DNA of 64,000 nucleotides from JACRPI01 sp964385055 (GTDB lineage Archaea > Nanobdellota > Nanobdellia > Woesearchaeales > DSVV01), in assembly GCA_964385055.1 (NCBI GenBank), contig CAYLMH010000005.1, positions 3,808-67,807 on the forward strand, written 5' to 3'. Shown here one piece after another: positions 16,666 through 25,147 of this stretch (its first letter is position 1; every line of letters starts with the position of its first letter). The notes below the pieces were generated by a model. The model had not been told where the DNA came from. It saw nothing but the letters and a program-made list of their open reading frames with translations, and did no database searches. A program made the translations under genes and the position numbers.

Positions 16666-17634
16666 CTATTTTGCGATCTCTTTTTTCTCTTGTTCCTGAA
16701 GCGCATACGTGATTGTTGCCTCAATGTTGTGGACGAGAATTTCTAAAACACTTCTACAATAAACCACAAGCATAAGTTCTTCAGGGGAAATTGTCTTTTT
16801 TACTTGTGCAATTTCTTTTATTAGCGCGTCACGCACTTTATAGATTGTGGTTGCTTTATGATAATCAAATTTGTAAAAAAGATCATAATACACGCGAACT
16901 GTTCCAAATATTTCACGCAATATACCAATTGTTTTTGGATGAACCTTTTTCATGGTCAAGACTTCTCGCGCAGCATATCTGAGCACGTCTCCTATTTTAT
17001 TGAGGTTCATGAGGATTGCGTACAACAAAATATTCTTGTATTTTTCCGGATACCCTATTCTGTTTAACAATCGCTCACAATATGCGATGAAAATAAGGAT
17101 ATTGAAAAATTTTTGATCCATTGTTTCCAAAAGAACTTTATCGTCGTTTTCACATGCTTTCACAAACTCATCGCACGCATCCATAAGAAGAAGGAATGTT
17201 CGTCGTAACATGGATTCTAGCTCTTCAAATGATGGCTTTGAGATGCTTTTATAGACAAAATAATTTTCTTTCTGCTCAATGATTTGCATTCCAACCCAGC
17301 GGCGGAGTTCTTCATGAAGCAATGTTGCGACTAAGACTTTCTCTCCAGTTCTATAATGCACTGCTGTTTTGTTCTTGAAATTTACTTTTATAATATCATA
17401 TCCTCTTCTGTACGCAGCGCGGAGAACGATGAATATGGATGTTCTATCAAGATCTGTGATGTCTAATGTAATTTCCTGAAGTGTATCTTCACGCTTCGTT
17501 GAAACTTCAAGCATATTGTCCTTTTCAACGACTTCTAGTTCATCGCCTTTTTTGACATTATACTTTTTCGTCCATTGTCTTGGAAGAGAAATTAATTGTG
17601 TCGAATCCGCAATCTGAATTACTTTTCGTCCCAT
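16666..17634 (-). CDS. AbrB/SpoVT-PhoU domain phosphate-responsive regulator
   Basis: Residues 1-48 form a swapped-hairpin AbrB/SpoVT DNA-binding domain (MGRKVIQIADSTQLISLPRQ, then KKGDELEVVE). Residues 110-315 form PhoU-like helical bundles. Archaeal proteins of this build regulate phosphate uptake genes; no pst genes are in the window. A leaderless start is supported by AATATATATAC about 25 nt before ATG 17634. Confidence 0.85.
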   Translation of the reverse strand: MGRKVIQIADSTQLISLPRQWTKKYNVKKGDELEVVEKDNMLEVSTKREDTLQEITLDITDLDRTSIFIVLRAAYRRGYDIIKVNFKNKTAVHYRTGEKVLVATLLHEELRRWVGMQIIEQKENYFVYKSISKPSFEELESMLRRTFLLLMDACDEFVKACENDDKVLLETMDQKFFNILIFIAYCERLLNRIGYPEKYKNILLYAILMNLNKIGDVLRYAAREVLTMKKVHPKTIGILREIFGTVRVYYDLFYKFDYHKATTIYKVRDALIKEIAQVKKTISPEELMLVVYCRSVLEILVHNIEATITYALQEQEKKEIAK

Positions 17635-17729
17635 GAAGTATAGAATTGCTTACAAGTATATATATTTTGCTGTGCTTTTATATAATCCTTATCTTTTATT
17701 AACGGTCTCTTATCTACCTTATAGATTGC

Positions 17730-18740
17730 TTACACAATCCACACTTTATCGTCGATTATTGCGACAAGAACTTCTTTCTTTTCTCCTTTTTGATATATTT
17801 CAGGATTCTCTACTTTTACGCTTTGGTATGTTTCTGGATGAAGGATTTCAACATCTGGGTATTCTTTTGTAATCTGGACTCTTCTGAACGTTTCTGGTGT
17901 TGCGCAGATTTTCATGCGCGCTTTCTCGTCAATCGTTGTTCGTTTTCCGTTTTTAAGATTTGTTCCTTGCAATTGTTTTCCAATATTGGTGAGTTTTAGG
18001 TATTTCTTTTCATACTCGACAATCGTGTTTACTTTGTACGATGGAAGTCGCACGCTTGCGTTAACCCGGTAAATGTCTTTGCTCGTTTGTCTGCTCTTGC
18101 TGTACAGTTCACCATGTGTTTTTCCTACTGCCCCGAATTTTTCGACGATTTTGTTGGTGATGATGGGAAGATATTGCTGTTTTGTGACGTAGTAATCAAT
18201 GCCATTGGTGACTTCTTCCATTTTGGTTACAAACACGCCTTTTTCATTTGCGCGACCTACTTCCTGAAGAATGAATTCATGCGCTTTTTTGAGGACTTCT
18301 TTGTTTTCTCCTCGAAGTTGCAGAATTCCTTCAAAATATTCTGTTCTTGCTCGTGTGCATTTATCGCACATAATATGTTTTACTTTTATTGGAAATTCAT
18401 GTTCTTCAAGGAGTTTTTGTTCATCGATCGTCGCTTCTGTCCGAAGCGTGACTGTTCCCATCTGCACTTTTCCATGCTCTGCTTTTAATTCAATGTCTAC
18501 ATCAATCGCATCTGGTTGAATAATGAAATTGCAATGCTGCACCACTGCTTCTTTCATCGCTTCTTCTTCAGGTTTTGGATGCTTCCACTCTCTTTGATAT
18601 TTGTAGGAACCGCAACTTTCGCAAATAAGCAGCGTATGCTCTTGATACGACTTCAATGTGGTGTGTTTTTTGCTGAAGCACTCATTACACAAGACCGCGT
18701 TTTTCTGCTCTACTGCTTTTCCACATTGGATGCATTTCAT
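17730..18740 (-). CDS. NMD3 family ribosome-assembly protein
   Basis: Archaeal NMD3 homologue of 336 residues. The N-terminus has two Zn-binding pairs (CIQCGK, CNEC) and a third cluster (CESCG), and a later CDKCTRARTEYFEGILQLR segment is typical of the family. The eukaryotic protein is the 60S export adaptor; the archaeal role is probably 50S maturation. The middle part is OB-like and the C-terminus carries an eIF5A-like beta region. Confidence 0.9.
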   Translation of the reverse strand: MKCIQCGKAVEQKNAVLCNECFSKKHTTLKSYQEHTLLICESCGSYKYQREWKHPKPEEEAMKEAVVQHCNFIIQPDAIDVDIELKAEHGKVQMGTVTLRTEATIDEQKLLEEHEFPIKVKHIMCDKCTRARTEYFEGILQLRGENKEVLKKAHEFILQEVGRANEKGVFVTKMEEVTNGIDYYVTKQQYLPIITNKIVEKFGAVGKTHGELYSKSRQTSKDIYRVNASVRLPSYKVNTIVEYEKKYLKLTNIGKQLQGTNLKNGKRTTIDEKARMKICATPETFRRVQITKEYPDVEILHPETYQSVKVENPEIYQKGEKKEVLVAIIDDKVWIV

Positions 18741-18874
18741 ATTGGTGAGTGTGCTTTGTTCCTATATAAACTTATGTTGCCTAAACTCCTTTCTCCCTGT
18801 TGCTTTTCTGTCACTACCAAATAATAGTAAATCTAGGGGAACCTTTAAATATAACCTCGAATTTAACGTTTATT

Positions 18875-19753
18875 ATGGGGTCATTAAGAAAATTTCCTGG
18901 TTTAGAAGTACTTATGGAGGCTCTTCAAAAAGACACTGGTCTCCTTGACATGGCAATAACAGGTATTCCTGAATCACAACAAGAAATTCTGTACACTACT
19001 CTTTTAGGGATGTCTCCAGAAGAGAGGCATAGGCTCTTGAGAATTTGCATCACGCATGGTTCTGAAGATCGTTCTTTTCTTCTTCAAACAATAGGAAATG
19101 GACTTATTGACAAACTCACTGCCGTTTATAATCGAACAAAATTTAACACTGATCTGAATGCAGCAATTGAAGTTGTTGATCGTACTTATCAGCTTCCTGC
19201 TCTCTTACAAAAAGAAAGACGATTAGAAGCGGTTTTAGGTCTTCCTCCTCGAGCATCTGCATCTCATAGTGATGTTACTCTACTCCTTCTTGATATTGAC
19301 AAATTTAAACGTGTTAATGATGTTTATGGACATCCAACAGGCGATCGTGCTCTTCAGCTCGTTGCAACAATTGCTGTTCAAAGTCTTCGCTTAGATGATC
19401 ATCAACGCTTTTATCGATATGGTGGCGAAGAGTTTGCGGTTATATTACCTTATACTTCTCTTGAGCAGGGAATTATTGTTGCAGAACGTATTCGTCAGAA
19501 TGTTGAGGAGAGACTCGCAGATTCACTTCCTAAAAAAGGGAGATCTCCTATTCGAGGAATTACTGTTTCTGTAGGTCTTGCAAACTATCGCGCAACAACA
19601 GCCATGGCGACTGAACTTATTAATCAGGCGGACTTTGCATTATATGCCGCAAAATATGCGGGAAGAAATTGTGTGAGAGTATACGACCAATCTCTGCTTG
19701 GAACGAAAGTGCAATCTGCCTATCTCAGAAAGTTGCAAAAAGAAGAGCAATAA
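18875..19753 (+). CDS. Diguanylate cyclase (GGDEF domain)
   Basis: Residues 1-75 are helical with no recognised sensor. The GGDEF domain starts at IDKLTAVYNRTKF (residue 78), has the metal-binding DIDKFKRVND (140-149) and the active-site GGEEF (183-187), and ends with INQADFALYAAKYAGRN. This should make cyclic di-GMP from two GTP. A canonical RxxD inhibitory site at the usual spacing is absent. An upstream in-frame start exists, but TTTAAATATA lies about 25 nt before ATG 18875. GGDEF proteins are rare in archaea; an HD-GYP-like protein lies at 43518. Confidence 0.88.
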   Translation: MGSLRKFPGLEVLMEALQKDTGLLDMAITGIPESQQEILYTTLLGMSPEERHRLLRICITHGSEDRSFLLQTIGNGLIDKLTAVYNRTKFNTDLNAAIEVVDRTYQLPALLQKERRLEAVLGLPPRASASHSDVTLLLLDIDKFKRVNDVYGHPTGDRALQLVATIAVQSLRLDDHQRFYRYGGEEFAVILPYTSLEQGIIVAERIRQNVEERLADSLPKKGRSPIRGITVSVGLANYRATTAMATELINQADFALYAAKYAGRNCVRVYDQSLLGTKVQSAYLRKLQKEEQ

Positions 19754-19793
19754 AACCCAAACATTTTTAACGTTCCTTCTTTCATCTTTTTTT

Positions 19794-20420
19794 ATGCAAT
19801 TTAAGGAAATACTCAAAAAAACATGGTGGTTTATCTGGGAAAGCGATAGCTGGTGGAGTTGGCCAGTAAACCTACTTCTCGCGTTTATTCTCATTAAATT
19901 TATTGTGTATCCTGGTTTAGGGTTTATTTTTGGCACCGCGTTTCCTGTTGTCGCTGTTGTTTCTGGAAGTATGGAGCATGATGGAAGTTTTTCAGATTGG
20001 TGGCTGAGTAGCGCGTATTGTTCAGCATCTTGCTCTCAAGAGGATTGGTACGCAGGATATGGCATTACTGAGGAGCAATTTAAGGAATTCTCTTTCAAAA
20101 ATGGTTTTAACAAAGGAGACATTATGGTTCTGAAAGGGGTGGAACCTAAAAATATTAAAATTGGAGATGTTTTAGTATTTCAAAGCGCGTATGGAAATGA
20201 GCCCATTATTCATCGTGTTGTCGCAATTTTTGGTGATGAAACGACTGGTTTTGTGTACCAAACAAAAGGGGATCACAATGGTGATTCTGGCAATATTGAT
20301 AAAGAAATTCAACAAGATGCAGTGTATGGAAAAGCAATATTCCGGATTCCATTCCTGGGCTGGATTAAGATTGCGTTTGTGTGGCTTTTCAGCCCGTTCA
20401 TTGATCTTGTTTTTGGTTAA
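19794..20420 (+). CDS. sec11: Signal peptidase I (archaeal/ER type)
   Basis: S26 family signal peptidase of 208 residues. A TM helix lies at about 28-50. The catalytic Ser59 is in VSGSMEHDG, and His140 in IIHRVV replaces the bacterial Lys, as in Sec11. KGDIMVLKG and KGDHNGDSGN are the other family boxes. A C-terminal TM helix (GWIKIAFVWLFSPFIDLVFG) is also present. It cleaves Sec and Tat signal peptides outside the membrane. Upstream in-frame codons overlap the GGDEF gene, so ATG 19794 is preferred. Confidence 0.9.
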   Translation: MQFKEILKKTWWFIWESDSWWSWPVNLLLAFILIKFIVYPGLGFIFGTAFPVVAVVSGSMEHDGSFSDWWLSSAYCSASCSQEDWYAGYGITEEQFKEFSFKNGFNKGDIMVLKGVEPKNIKIGDVLVFQSAYGNEPIIHRVVAIFGDETTGFVYQTKGDHNGDSGNIDKEIQQDAVYGKAIFRIPFLGWIKIAFVWLFSPFIDLVFG

Positions 20421-20450
20421 TATGTTTTATAATTATTGAGGTGGTTTACG

Positions 20451-20765
20451 ATGATGTTTTGTCCAAAATGTGGAGGATTACTTCTTCCAAAAGTAGATGG
20501 CAACAAAAAAACAATGCACTGCAAATGCGGTTATAGTACAAAGCAGGTTGACAGCGCAGTTATTTCTGAAAGAATGCAGGAAAAACAGGCAATTAGTGTT
20601 GTAGAGAAGGAAATTGAACCACACCCGCTCACGATTGCAGAATGCCCTAAATGCAAGCATCGCAAGGCATATTTCTGGACAGTGCAGACAAGAGCTTCTG
20701 ACGAACCAGAAACAAAGTTCATGAAATGCGAGAAATGCGAGCATGTCTGGCGGGATTATAGTTAG
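20451..20765 (+). CDS. tfs: Transcription factor S (TFIIS/RPB9-like)
   Basis: The 104-residue protein has an N-terminal zinc ribbon (FCPKCGG and CKCG) and a C-terminal TFIIS-type ribbon (ECPKCKHRKAYFW and CEKCEHVWRDYS). The acidic DE pair in TRASDEPETKF inserts into the RNA polymerase active site and stimulates cleavage of backtracked RNA. GAGGTGG lies 6-7 nt before ATG 20451; a TTG at 20436 would add five residues but is unlikely. Confidence 0.93.
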   Translation: MMFCPKCGGLLLPKVDGNKKTMHCKCGYSTKQVDSAVISERMQEKQAISVVEKEIEPHPLTIAECPKCKHRKAYFWTVQTRASDEPETKFMKCEKCEHVWRDYS

Positions 20766-20874
20766 AACTTTGTTTTTTTTGTTTGCTTTTTGTTGCAATT
20801 AAAAAAATATATAAAGCAGGTGCTACTCTATATATTTTCGAAAATAGTATAAAGATCCGTTTGGAGGTGTCTGT

Positions 20875-21069
20875 ATGGCAGGCGAAGATGACGACAGCTT
20901 TTTAGAAGAAGATGCAGGAGATAAAGATCAACAGAACTTTGATGAGGATGTTGATAACGATGAGATCACTCCTGGAGAAGAAGGATTCTTACAAGGTTAT
21001 GATTCTGCTGAAGGCGAAAGCGAAGAAAAAACAGAGAAGCCTAAAGAAGAAGAGGAAGAAGGAAAGTAA
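20875..21069 (+). CDS. Small acidic protein, unknown
   Basis: A 64-residue protein very rich in Asp and Glu with few hydrophobic residues, so probably unfolded alone. The only patterned part is ITPGEEGFLQGYD near the middle. GGAGGTG lies 5 nt upstream of the ATG and TATATATTTTCG further up. Good translation signals and a fixed central motif support a real gene; the function is not known. Confidence 0.65.
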   Translation: MAGEDDDSFLEEDAGDKDQQNFDEDVDNDEITPGEEGFLQGYDSAEGESEEKTEKPKEEEEEGK

Positions 21070-21149
21070 GGTTTTCTTTTTTATTTTTTTATTTCTGATT
21101 ATTTGATCTTTTGTATTTCTTATCATGTTAATTGTTCTAATTTTTAGTA

Positions 21150-21187
21150 AACACACCATTGCTGCTGCAATGGGTCCCCCTGACATT
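21150..21187 (-). repeat. Hairpin family copy C
   Basis: Read on the minus strand: TGTCAGGGGGACCCA with stem CCATTGC / GCAATGG (loop AGCA) and an ACACGCA box about 20 nt upstream. The TGGGGTT arm is weaker here (TGGTGTG). It lies 81 bp past the stop of the plus-strand gene at 20875 and antisense to it. It is divergent from copy D. Confidence 0.65.
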
Positions 21188-21269
21188 TTGCCTTTGCAGA
21201 TGCGTGTTTTGTGTTGCCTGGCGTTTGCTACTTATTTAACTGCTTCTTAATCGCCAAGATAACTTTATT

Positions 21270-21312
21270 GCCAGGGGGACCCACGCAACGCGAAGCATTG
21301 CGTGGGGTTTTA
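21270..21312 (+). repeat. Hairpin family copy D
   Basis: GCCAGGGGGACCCACGCAA forms a stem with TTGCGTGGGG, followed by TTTTATGGAAAA. The stem sequence differs from other copies while pairing is kept. It sits 73 bp past the stop of the minus-strand ABC permease gene, antisense to it. No ACACGCA box is seen upstream. Confidence 0.68.
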
Positions 21313-21384
21313 TGGAAAAAGTATAGTTAAAGTGAACAAAAAGAGTAAAGAACAAAGCAAGAGAGGAAATAACAAAAAACATAA

Positions 21385-23280
21385 CTAATGAATTCTCCTC
21401 TTATCAATTAATTCACTTACATAAAGAATTGCTGCGAGGAACACCACATAAAAGAGCAAAATAAATACATCATTGCCTGCAGAAAAGAATGAATTTCCAA
21501 AGATCACCAACTGACGAAGAACTCCTTCACTGAGCACAAACGGATTATAGACTGCAATAGAACCAATGGTTTCTGACAAGCTTTCGATAGGAATAAGGAA
21601 CGAAGAAAAGAGCAGGAAAATACTGGAAAGTGAGATAGAAGCAAGCGTGGATGTTTCTTCAGAAACAAAAAGATACCCTATTGACATACCAAGGAGAATA
21701 AAGATAGAACCAATAATAAGGATTGCGAATAAGATAGAAAGAAAATTTGAAAAGATGGAAACACCAAACGCGAGATCTGCAATAATAAGGAGAATCATCG
21801 CCTGGAAAAAGACAACAATAATGTTGGTGAGATAAATGCTCACTAAAAATGTAAAGTCTGGAATTGGCGTGATATAATTCCTAAAGTACGCGCGGGATTG
21901 TTTTTCAGTCATAACTATTGTAGAAGAAAGAAGAATGCTCATGAACATGATCACAAGAACAATAAGCGCAGGCATGGTATAATCAAGATACGACTTTTTC
22001 TCAAGAATAGGTTTGATACGAGTGAGAACAGGGTTCACAATATCCTCTGCGTCGCCGACAGCCGCTGAAGACATGCTATCGCTGATTTCGCTGATACTTT
22101 GCTGCACAGCGTCAATCGTCGCGATATTTTCATCAAGCAGCGCGATCATTGCGTCAATGTCAGCGGCGATCGCGTCCTTTTGATCGCTGATTTCGTCAAT
22201 TTTCGCGGAACTGCTTTCAAGCTGGCTTTGTAGTGAGTCAAGATTTGTCTGTGCTGCCGCAAGAACAGATTCCTGCTGTGATTGCGCGGTTTCAAGCTGG
22301 CTGCGAACATCGTCAAGTTGCTCTTGGAGTTCATCAAAATCTGAACTAATACTTTCTGCTTCTGACGCAGCAGATTCAAGCGCGTCCTGCACAGAAGTGA
22401 GATCTGTGCAAGGATCAAAAGAAAGTCCTTCCACAGAACTAAAATCAAACGCGCACGCAAGAGAAGCGTACTCATCAACAGTGTCCTGAAAATCAGTAAT
22501 CTGATCAACTTGACTGCTCAACTCTTCTTCAAATGAAGAAATATAGGATTCAAGATCGTCAAGAAGCGCTTCGCCTGTCGCGGTCGTTTCTTCTGCAATG
22601 GTTCCAAACTCATCGATCTGACTACTGCTCTCGGAAATATAGGATTCAACATCACTAATCCCAAACTCGCTGCTGCTCACTTCAATACCACTGAGTTCAG
22701 CAGAAAGGGTTTCAAGACTTTGTTTCATCTGTTCTGCGTTAGCAGAAAGATCACTAATCAACGATGCTTTTTCAGAAATCTGCGCAGCGGTCGCGTTCAT
22801 CTGTTCGATAAGCAGTTTCGTGTATTCAACACTCAGATCAGTAGAAATATCTTCGACTTCTCCAGTAATAACATTAAGAATCGTAAAGACTAAATTAACT
22901 TTACTGTAATCTACATGGAAAATAATTTCACGAGCTATGGATTCTTCAGACAAACTTCCAGGAAAACTAATGCAAAGGTGCACACCACCACTTTTCACAA
23001 GATCAATACATTCTTCTTCTGTTGAAGTAGTAGTGACTGCAAAATCATTGTCCTCAAGACTCTTAAGAATTTGATCGAGTACCTCATTCTCTTCTGCTGC
23101 GTAAACACCGACACGAATGCCGTGAAGGCTCGAAGTATTAAACGCTGCGCCAATGAGAAAGATAATAAAAAAAGGACCAAGAAGAATAACAAGCGCAGAA
23201 GAGCGGGATCTAATAAGAACACGGAAATTCTTCTTAATCATCTCAAGAACAATCTTGAGATACGCAACTGGATTCATCAT
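21385..23280 (-). CDS. ABC-2 type transporter permease with large external coiled coil
   Basis: The 631-residue protein has one TM helix near residues 30-48 (LVILLGPFFIIFLIGAAF), a long external region (50-430) with a mixed domain followed by coiled-coil Ser/Gln/Asp-rich segments, and six TM helices from about 440 to the end. This is the ABC-2/YhgE-like exporter design. GGAAGG precedes the ATG, and the gene starts 25 bp after the ATPase gene stops, so the pair is an operon. The substrate is unknown. Confidence 0.8.
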   Translation of the reverse strand: MMNPVAYLKIVLEMIKKNFRVLIRSRSSALVILLGPFFIIFLIGAAFNTSSLHGIRVGVYAAEENEVLDQILKSLEDNDFAVTTTSTEEECIDLVKSGGVHLCISFPGSLSEESIAREIIFHVDYSKVNLVFTILNVITGEVEDISTDLSVEYTKLLIEQMNATAAQISEKASLISDLSANAEQMKQSLETLSAELSGIEVSSSEFGISDVESYISESSSQIDEFGTIAEETTATGEALLDDLESYISSFEEELSSQVDQITDFQDTVDEYASLACAFDFSSVEGLSFDPCTDLTSVQDALESAASEAESISSDFDELQEQLDDVRSQLETAQSQQESVLAAAQTNLDSLQSQLESSSAKIDEISDQKDAIAADIDAMIALLDENIATIDAVQQSISEISDSMSSAAVGDAEDIVNPVLTRIKPILEKKSYLDYTMPALIVLVIMFMSILLSSTIVMTEKQSRAYFRNYITPIPDFTFLVSIYLTNIIVVFFQAMILLIIADLAFGVSIFSNFLSILFAILIIGSIFILLGMSIGYLFVSEETSTLASISLSSIFLLFSSFLIPIESLSETIGSIAVYNPFVLSEGVLRQLVIFGNSFFSAGNDVFILLFYVVFLAAILYVSELIDKRRIH

Positions 23281-23305
23281 TTTTATTCCTTCCTTGTATG
23301 AGTTC

Positions 23306-24544
23306 TTATGTCATTTTAATCATAACCGCATTCACGACATCTTCAGGCCAACCTTGTTGAAGTAACGTTTGCCGTGCCTGCTCTTTTGTATAACCGCGAG
23401 CAAGTATTTTTTTGATGTAATCAACAAGCTGATCTTCGCTTGAGCCGCGGATTTTTTGTTTTTCTGTTAATGCTTCAAACACTTCGTTAAGACTTGGCTT
23501 GTCCACGTGAACGTCAAGCAAGCGCTCACGCATCGCTTCCAAGATCAACAAAATTTTGTGCAAGACAAATTCTGCCTGAGATGTATAGACAATAAGTTTA
23601 TGATCGTGCACAGTAATGTAATTCACAGGCAATCGCTCGCGTCGAATTTCTGCGGCAATCTGCGGATATTTTCCTGGGAATGTTTCAAGATGAATTTCTT
23701 CATCCTTGCTATACAAATCTTTGAGCTGATCAGGAGGACCAACTTTCAATAACTCTCCATGATTAATAATACCAATTCTCGTGCAGAAGTGGCCGATTTC
23801 CCCAAGCAAGTGACTCGAAACAATAATCGTTGTTCCAGTCGCGTTAATTTTGGTGATCAACTCCCACATATGTTTTCGAAGACCTGGGTCAAGTCCTGCA
23901 GTAGGTTCGTCTAAAATAAGAATCTTGGGAGAATGCATCAGCGAGCATGCAAGATCTAAGCGCCGTCGCATCCCCCCCGAGAGATTCTTTGCTTGAGCAT
24001 TACGAAAATCAGTCAGTTCGACAAGGCCAAGAAGATTTTCAGCGCGTTCCTTGATTTCTTTTTGAGAAACACCATAAAGCTGACCAAAATAATGGAGATT
24101 TTCATAGAGCGTCAATTTTTCGTAGAAACAATTATCCTGACTTCCGAAACCAAAGATTGTTCGAATAAGGTGCGGATTTTTGGAAATATCTTTGTCCTGA
24201 TAAAGGATCATTCCAGAATTTATTTTGTAAAAACCGATGAGACAGCGAAGCAATGTTGTTTTTCCTGCGCCGCTTGCGCCAATGAGCCCAAAAATTTCTC
24301 CAGGAAAGATAGATAAAGTAATGTCTCGAAGAATCAATTGTTTTTCTATTTTTTTGTAGACATTCTGAAAACTAATGAGTGGCGCATGCGCAGGAGCTAT
24401 ATCATGCGGAGAAGGGTTTGCAGTATTTTGAGGAGGAGCAACCTGATTTTGCAAAGGGAGAGCAGAAGCTCTCGCTGAGGAATTTCTAGGAATCAACCTA
24501 TGTAAAAGTCCTCCACCTTCAGGCGGAGAAGTGTTTGCTTGCAT
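23306..24544 (-). CDS. ABC transporter ATP-binding protein with C-terminal helical domain
   Basis: Walker A is GASGAGKTT, the signature LSGGMRRRL and Walker B ILILDEPTAGLD. About 60 N-terminal Pro/Ala/Ser-rich residues before the domain look disordered. After the ABC domain a short C-terminal helical domain (LVDYIKKILARGYTKEQA, then LLQQGWPEDVV) resembles a small module often attached to DPANN proteins. It powers the permease encoded downstream. The start is leaderless: TTTATATGC lies about 25 nt before ATG 24544. Confidence 0.88.
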   Translation of the reverse strand: MQANTSPPEGGGLLHRLIPRNSSARASALPLQNQVAPPQNTANPSPHDIAPAHAPLISFQNVYKKIEKQLILRDITLSIFPGEIFGLIGASGAGKTTLLRCLIGFYKINSGMILYQDKDISKNPHLIRTIFGFGSQDNCFYEKLTLYENLHYFGQLYGVSQKEIKERAENLLGLVELTDFRNAQAKNLSGGMRRRLDLACSLMHSPKILILDEPTAGLDPGLRKHMWELITKINATGTTIIVSSHLLGEIGHFCTRIGIINHGELLKVGPPDQLKDLYSKDEEIHLETFPGKYPQIAAEIRRERLPVNYITVHDHKLIVYTSQAEFVLHKILLILEAMRERLLDVHVDKPSLNEVFEALTEKQKIRGSSEDQLVDYIKKILARGYTKEQARQTLLQQGWPEDVVNAVMIKMT

Positions 24545-24609
24545 GCTACAGATTTTTGACTATTTTGTGCATATAAAGCTTCGTAGTAACTGGAGAATAG
24601 TAATCTCTT

Positions 24610-25023
24610 TTACGCAGTGCGTCTGTTATACTGCCAAAGAGGTTTTGAAGGATCATTCTTTCTCCAGAGATAGACTTCATCAGGAGAAGTATAAACACGA
24701 AGAGGATATTCTTCAAAAGGAAGCGGAGATCTCCGTGTATAATTTGGATCATAAACCAAGCCATCGCTCAGAAGAACATCATGATAAGAGATATACGCAT
24801 TCGATTCATGAATAAAAGGAAACCCACCTGCATTTGCAACAAGAATAACTGCTTCATATCCTAACTGCAAGAAATCAGCAGACATTCGCTTCGCTCTGTC
24901 ACGACAACCATTAAAGTGTGTTCCACCAGTACGGCGAAGTGCAGAAACTTCATCACAATATCTCAGATAAACATCAAGAGGAGTGCGTGTAGAAATAAGG
25001 GAAGTTGGATGTGGAATAACCAT
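24610..25023 (-). CDS. Possible transglutaminase-like small protein
   Basis: Not firmly recognised. The 137-residue protein has a Cys in FNGCRDRAKRM at the start of a helix, then VILVANAGGFPFIHESNAY, HDV and DGLVYDP. A Cys-His-Asp order with GCxxxA, a Gly-rich strand and a YDP turn matches the transglutaminase/papain-like layout. Catalytic roles are inferred only. TGTTTAAATAG lies about 25 nt before the ATG. It is next to the ABC exporter genes but probably a separate transcript. Confidence 0.5.
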   Translation of the reverse strand: MVIPHPTSLISTRTPLDVYLRYCDEVSALRRTGGTHFNGCRDRAKRMSADFLQLGYEAVILVANAGGFPFIHESNAYISYHDVLLSDGLVYDPNYTRRSPLPFEEYPLRVYTSPDEVYLWRKNDPSKPLWQYNRRTA

Positions 25024-25147
25024 GAAACGCTAAAGTTGAAAATGCTATTTAAACACTCTTGACAAAAAAATTCCTAAGAGGGGAAAATATTCACAAAAGA
25101 ATAATGTAGTCAAAGATGTAGTAAAAGGAAAAGAGAGAAAAAGAGAA

